Positions 5,378 to 7,344 of a DNA stretch of 7,344 bases are shown here, in pieces (position 1 is the first letter of the stretch; every line of letters starts with the position of its first letter). The stretch lies in assembly GCA_030066455.1 (NCBI GenBank), contig JASJBQ010000247.1:1-7344 (forward strand). The letters run 5' to 3'. The position numbers were made by a program, and so were the translations under genes. Source of the stretch: Desulfobacterales bacterium (GTDB taxonomy: Bacteria > Desulfobacterota > Desulfobacteria > Desulfobacterales > UBA5852). A model generated the notes under the pieces. That model did no database searches, had not been told where the DNA came from, and worked only from the letters and a program-made list of their open reading frames with translations.

Positions 5378-6688
5378 ATGAGCAATGATCAGGCCTTGTT
5401 GGCCTTTGTCCATAAAAGCTTTGTCCACGACGTAGCCGGCGCCACCTTCATGCTTGAAGAGATGTCGGGCGAGGATGCAAAACGGATTTTTCAAGCCCTG
5501 CCGGTAGAAACCGCCGTGAAGGCCATCAGCAATTTACAGATCGATTTTGGTGCCGATCTCCTCAGGAATGCCGCTGATGATTTTCTCAACGCCCTGGCTG
5601 CGGAACTCGATCCGCCGCTGGCAAGCGCTCTTCTGATGCATCTGCCGGAGGAAGAGCGCCAGCGATTCAAGCAGCATATGCCCGACGAACTGCAGACCAA
5701 GATCCGGGAATATCTCGAATATCCTGAGGGTAGCGTGGGGCGTATCATGACCACGAACTTTTTGACCTTCAACCAGAACAAGCGTGCCGAGGAGGCTATC
5801 GCCAAAATTCGCGCCTTGGCCAAAAGACGCTTCCCGGCGTCTTACGCCTATGTGGTCGATGACGAATACCGCCTGCGCGGCGTGCTGAACATGCGCGACC
5901 TTATGCTGGCCGACCCACACCAGCGGCTCGAATCCGTGGTCCGCCCGGATGTCTTCAGCCTTCACGGCTTTACCGAGGTCGAGGATGCGGCTGCCGAGCT
6001 GGCGCGGCGCAAGTATTTCGCAGCCCCGGTGGTGGACGGCGAGAATCGAATCGTGGGCATCATCAAGGCGGAGCGCATGATCCAGGGCGTCCAGGAAGAG
6101 GCGGTCCAGGACATCCAGAGGATGTTCGGGGCCGGCGGCGATGAGAAAGCTTTTTCGCCAATCACTTTCTCCCTTAGAAAACGCCTGCCCTGGTTGCATG
6201 TGAACCTGGCCACGGCTTTTCTGGCGGCAGCGGTTGTGGCCCTCTTCGAAGGCATTATCGCCCAGCTGACCATCCTGGCAGTCTTCCTTCCGGTGGTGGC
6301 CGGCCAGGGCGGCAATGCGGGCGCCCAGTCGCTGGCCGTCGTCATGCGCGGGATCGTGATGCGCGAAATTCCCAAAGATAGAATGCTGCGGCTAATCTTC
6401 AAGGAGGGCCGGCTGGGCGCCATTAACGGGGCGGTGATTGGTGTTGTGACCGCTATTGTGGCCTGGGTCTGGCATGGCAATCCCTATCTGGGACTCGTCA
6501 TCGGCCTGGGCATGCTCTGCAACCTGTTCTTCGCCGGTCTTGCCGGGGCGTCGATCCCGCTTTTGATGAAACGCATTGGAATCGATCCGGCCCAGAGCTC
6601 CAGCATCATCCTGACCACGGTAACCGATGTTCTGGGTTTCGTGGCCTTCCTGGGCTTTGCCGTCATCTTTCAGCGTTTTTTAGTTTAA
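5378..6688 (+). CDS. mgtE: Magnesium transporter MgtE
   Basis: A 436-residue homodimeric Mg2+ channel of the inner membrane. The N-terminal MgtE_N superhelical domain (about 5-120) ends in the conserved LEYPEGSVGRIMT. Two CBS domains follow (about 124-185 and 187-245); these sense cytosolic Mg2+ and gate the pore. Five membrane segments come next, from about 272 to 433. The channel signature PVVAGQGGNAGAQ is at 305-317, and the pore Asp equivalent to D432 of the Thermus protein is D417 in TTVTDVLGF. Length and order are normal. The frame is open from 5312, overlapping the cyclase gene, but the ATG at 5378 has GGAG (5366-5369) 8 nt upstream and gives the usual N-terminus. Placement directly after the c-di-AMP synthase suggests joint control of ion balance. 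No strong intrinsic terminator is seen after the TAA at 6686-6688. Confidence 0.96.
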   Translation: MSNDQALLAFVHKSFVHDVAGATFMLEEMSGEDAKRIFQALPVETAVKAISNLQIDFGADLLRNAADDFLNALAAELDPPLASALLMHLPEEERQRFKQHMPDELQTKIREYLEYPEGSVGRIMTTNFLTFNQNKRAEEAIAKIRALAKRRFPASYAYVVDDEYRLRGVLNMRDLMLADPHQRLESVVRPDVFSLHGFTEVEDAAAELARRKYFAAPVVDGENRIVGIIKAERMIQGVQEEAVQDIQRMFGAGGDEKAFSPITFSLRKRLPWLHVNLATAFLAAAVVALFEGIIAQLTILAVFLPVVAGQGGNAGAQSLAVVMRGIVMREIPKDRMLRLIFKEGRLGAINGAVIGVVTAIVAWVWHGNPYLGLVIGLGMLCNLFFAGLAGASIPLLMKRIGIDPAQSSSIILTTVTDVLGFVAFLGFAVIFQRFLV

Positions 6689-6784
6689 CCGAAACATGCG
6701 GCTATAAAAAAAGCTTAGGGAAAACATCTCGCAGGGTTTTATTAATCGGTATAAATTGCGGTGGCGCTGGACGCAGTCGCTTTG

Positions 6785-7344
6785 TCAGATCGAGTGTTCT
6801 TCACTGATTTCATCCCGAAACTCCTCAACGATCGGCTTAATGCCCTTGAGGCGGTCCAGGTGGGCGATGTGGATGACGGCATCCCCCTGGTGGACCAGCG
6901 GCAGGTTGAGCCGCCCGATCACCATGCCGGAAACTGGGGAGCGGATATCTTCCTCGGTGGCGCCGAACGGGTCGGCAATGATGCCAATGCGGGCGTTTTT
7001 GGCAACCCGGCCTCCCAGGTGCGAGGTCATCTGAAGGATGCCGCTGAGCGGCGCCCGCACCCATGATGTCGAATCGGCGATCAGCGGATCGATGGGCGGT
7101 TTGCGCCGCCTCGCCGGCCGCAGCATGCCCACGGCCTCCATGACCGCCAGAGCACCCCGCAGGCCCGCCCGAACCGCCACTTCGTCGAATCGCAGGGCTT
7201 CCCCGCCTTCATACAGCAGGCTGCAGACCCCTTCATCCGCGGCGGCCTGGCGAAGTGAGCCGTCGCGGGTGGCCGCGTTGATTACGACGGGCACCTGAAA
7301 GGCCCGGGCCAGCCGGAGGGTCTCCTCGTCGGCGATATCGGCCC
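6785..7344 (-). CDS. Succinylglutamate desuccinylase/aspartoacylase-family hydrolase, C-terminal part
   Basis: The last 185 residues of an AstE/AspA-type zinc amidohydrolase; the frame stays open to the window edge. The visible part includes ETLRLARAFQVPVVINA and RDGSLRQAAADEGV. These are followed by LLYEGGEALRFDE, which holds the Glu expected to act as the catalytic base in this M14-related fold. The C-terminal beta-barrel domain follows: RAPLSGILQMTSHLGGRV, then GIIADPFGATEEDI, then SPVSGMVIGRLNLPLVHQGD. The N-terminal zinc ligands lie outside the window, so the active site cannot be checked and the substrate is unknown. A GTG at 7294-7292 is internal, not a start, since homologous-looking sequence continues upstream of it. 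The TGA is at 6787-6785. It is convergent with mgtE, 96 bp apart. Confidence 0.9.
   Translation of the reverse strand, partial: ADIADEETLRLARAFQVPVVINAATRDGSLRQAAADEGVCSLLYEGGEALRFDEVAVRAGLRGALAVMEAVGMLRPARRRKPPIDPLIADSTSWVRAPLSGILQMTSHLGGRVAKNARIGIIADPFGATEEDIRSPVSGMVIGRLNLPLVHQGDAVIHIAHLDRLKGIKPIVEEFRDEISEEHSI

Noticed and set aside
6689..6784. Possible bidirectional terminator between mgtE and the hydrolase gene
   Set aside because: Only an A-run (6705-6711) and a weak AAAAC/GTTTT pairing (6721-6740) are present. There is no GC-rich stem, so no intrinsic terminator can be called.

Overview
This 7.3 kb window looks like chromosomal DNA from a Gram-negative, GC-rich bacterium, most plausibly a Desulfobacterota (deltaproteobacterial) relative of the Desulfobacteraceae/Desulfosarcina type. 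That placement is an inference. It rests on protein style: a diadenylate cyclase fused to YbbR repeats, a C4-zinc DksA-like protein, two strong sigma-54-type promoters and an MgtE with CBS domains. It was not tested by a database search. I see no tRNA, rRNA, CRISPR array, transposase or prophage gene.

Left part (1-2785, minus strand): a compact six-gene cluster that reads right to left. Its genes are a secreted OB-fold-like protein, a YitT-family membrane protein, a tiny Cys-rich ORF, a DksA/TraR-like zinc protein, an unrecognised 134-residue protein and a GroEL chaperonin that runs off the left edge. Gaps are 21 nt or less, or the genes overlap (an ATGA stop/start, then overlaps of 65 and 62 nt). 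The cluster is therefore almost certainly one translationally coupled transcript. No groES precedes groEL.

Middle (2786-3429): a 644-bp, partly AT-rich control region. It carries two back-to-back matches to the sigma-54 (RpoN) -24/-12 consensus. One (2847-2864, minus) faces the six-gene cluster. The other (3252-3270, plus) faces a small zinc-ribbon gene (3430-3609). Between them lie several short dyads that could be enhancer-binding-protein sites. The end of the zinc-ribbon gene carries two tandem hairpins.

Right part (3907-6688, plus strand): a probable two-gene operon. It encodes a membrane diadenylate cyclase carrying its own YbbR (CdaR-like) domain, followed 34 nt later by the Mg2+ channel MgtE. 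Together these suggest c-di-AMP-linked ion or envelope homeostasis. At the right edge, a convergent minus-strand gene encodes the C-terminal part of a succinylglutamate desuccinylase/aspartoacylase-family metallohydrolase.

The most interesting signals are four: the divergent RpoN promoter pair feeding a chaperonin/DksA-like operon, the overlooked 71-residue Cys-rich ORF, the changed tip of the DksA-like protein, and the RHH in place of RHR in the cyclase.
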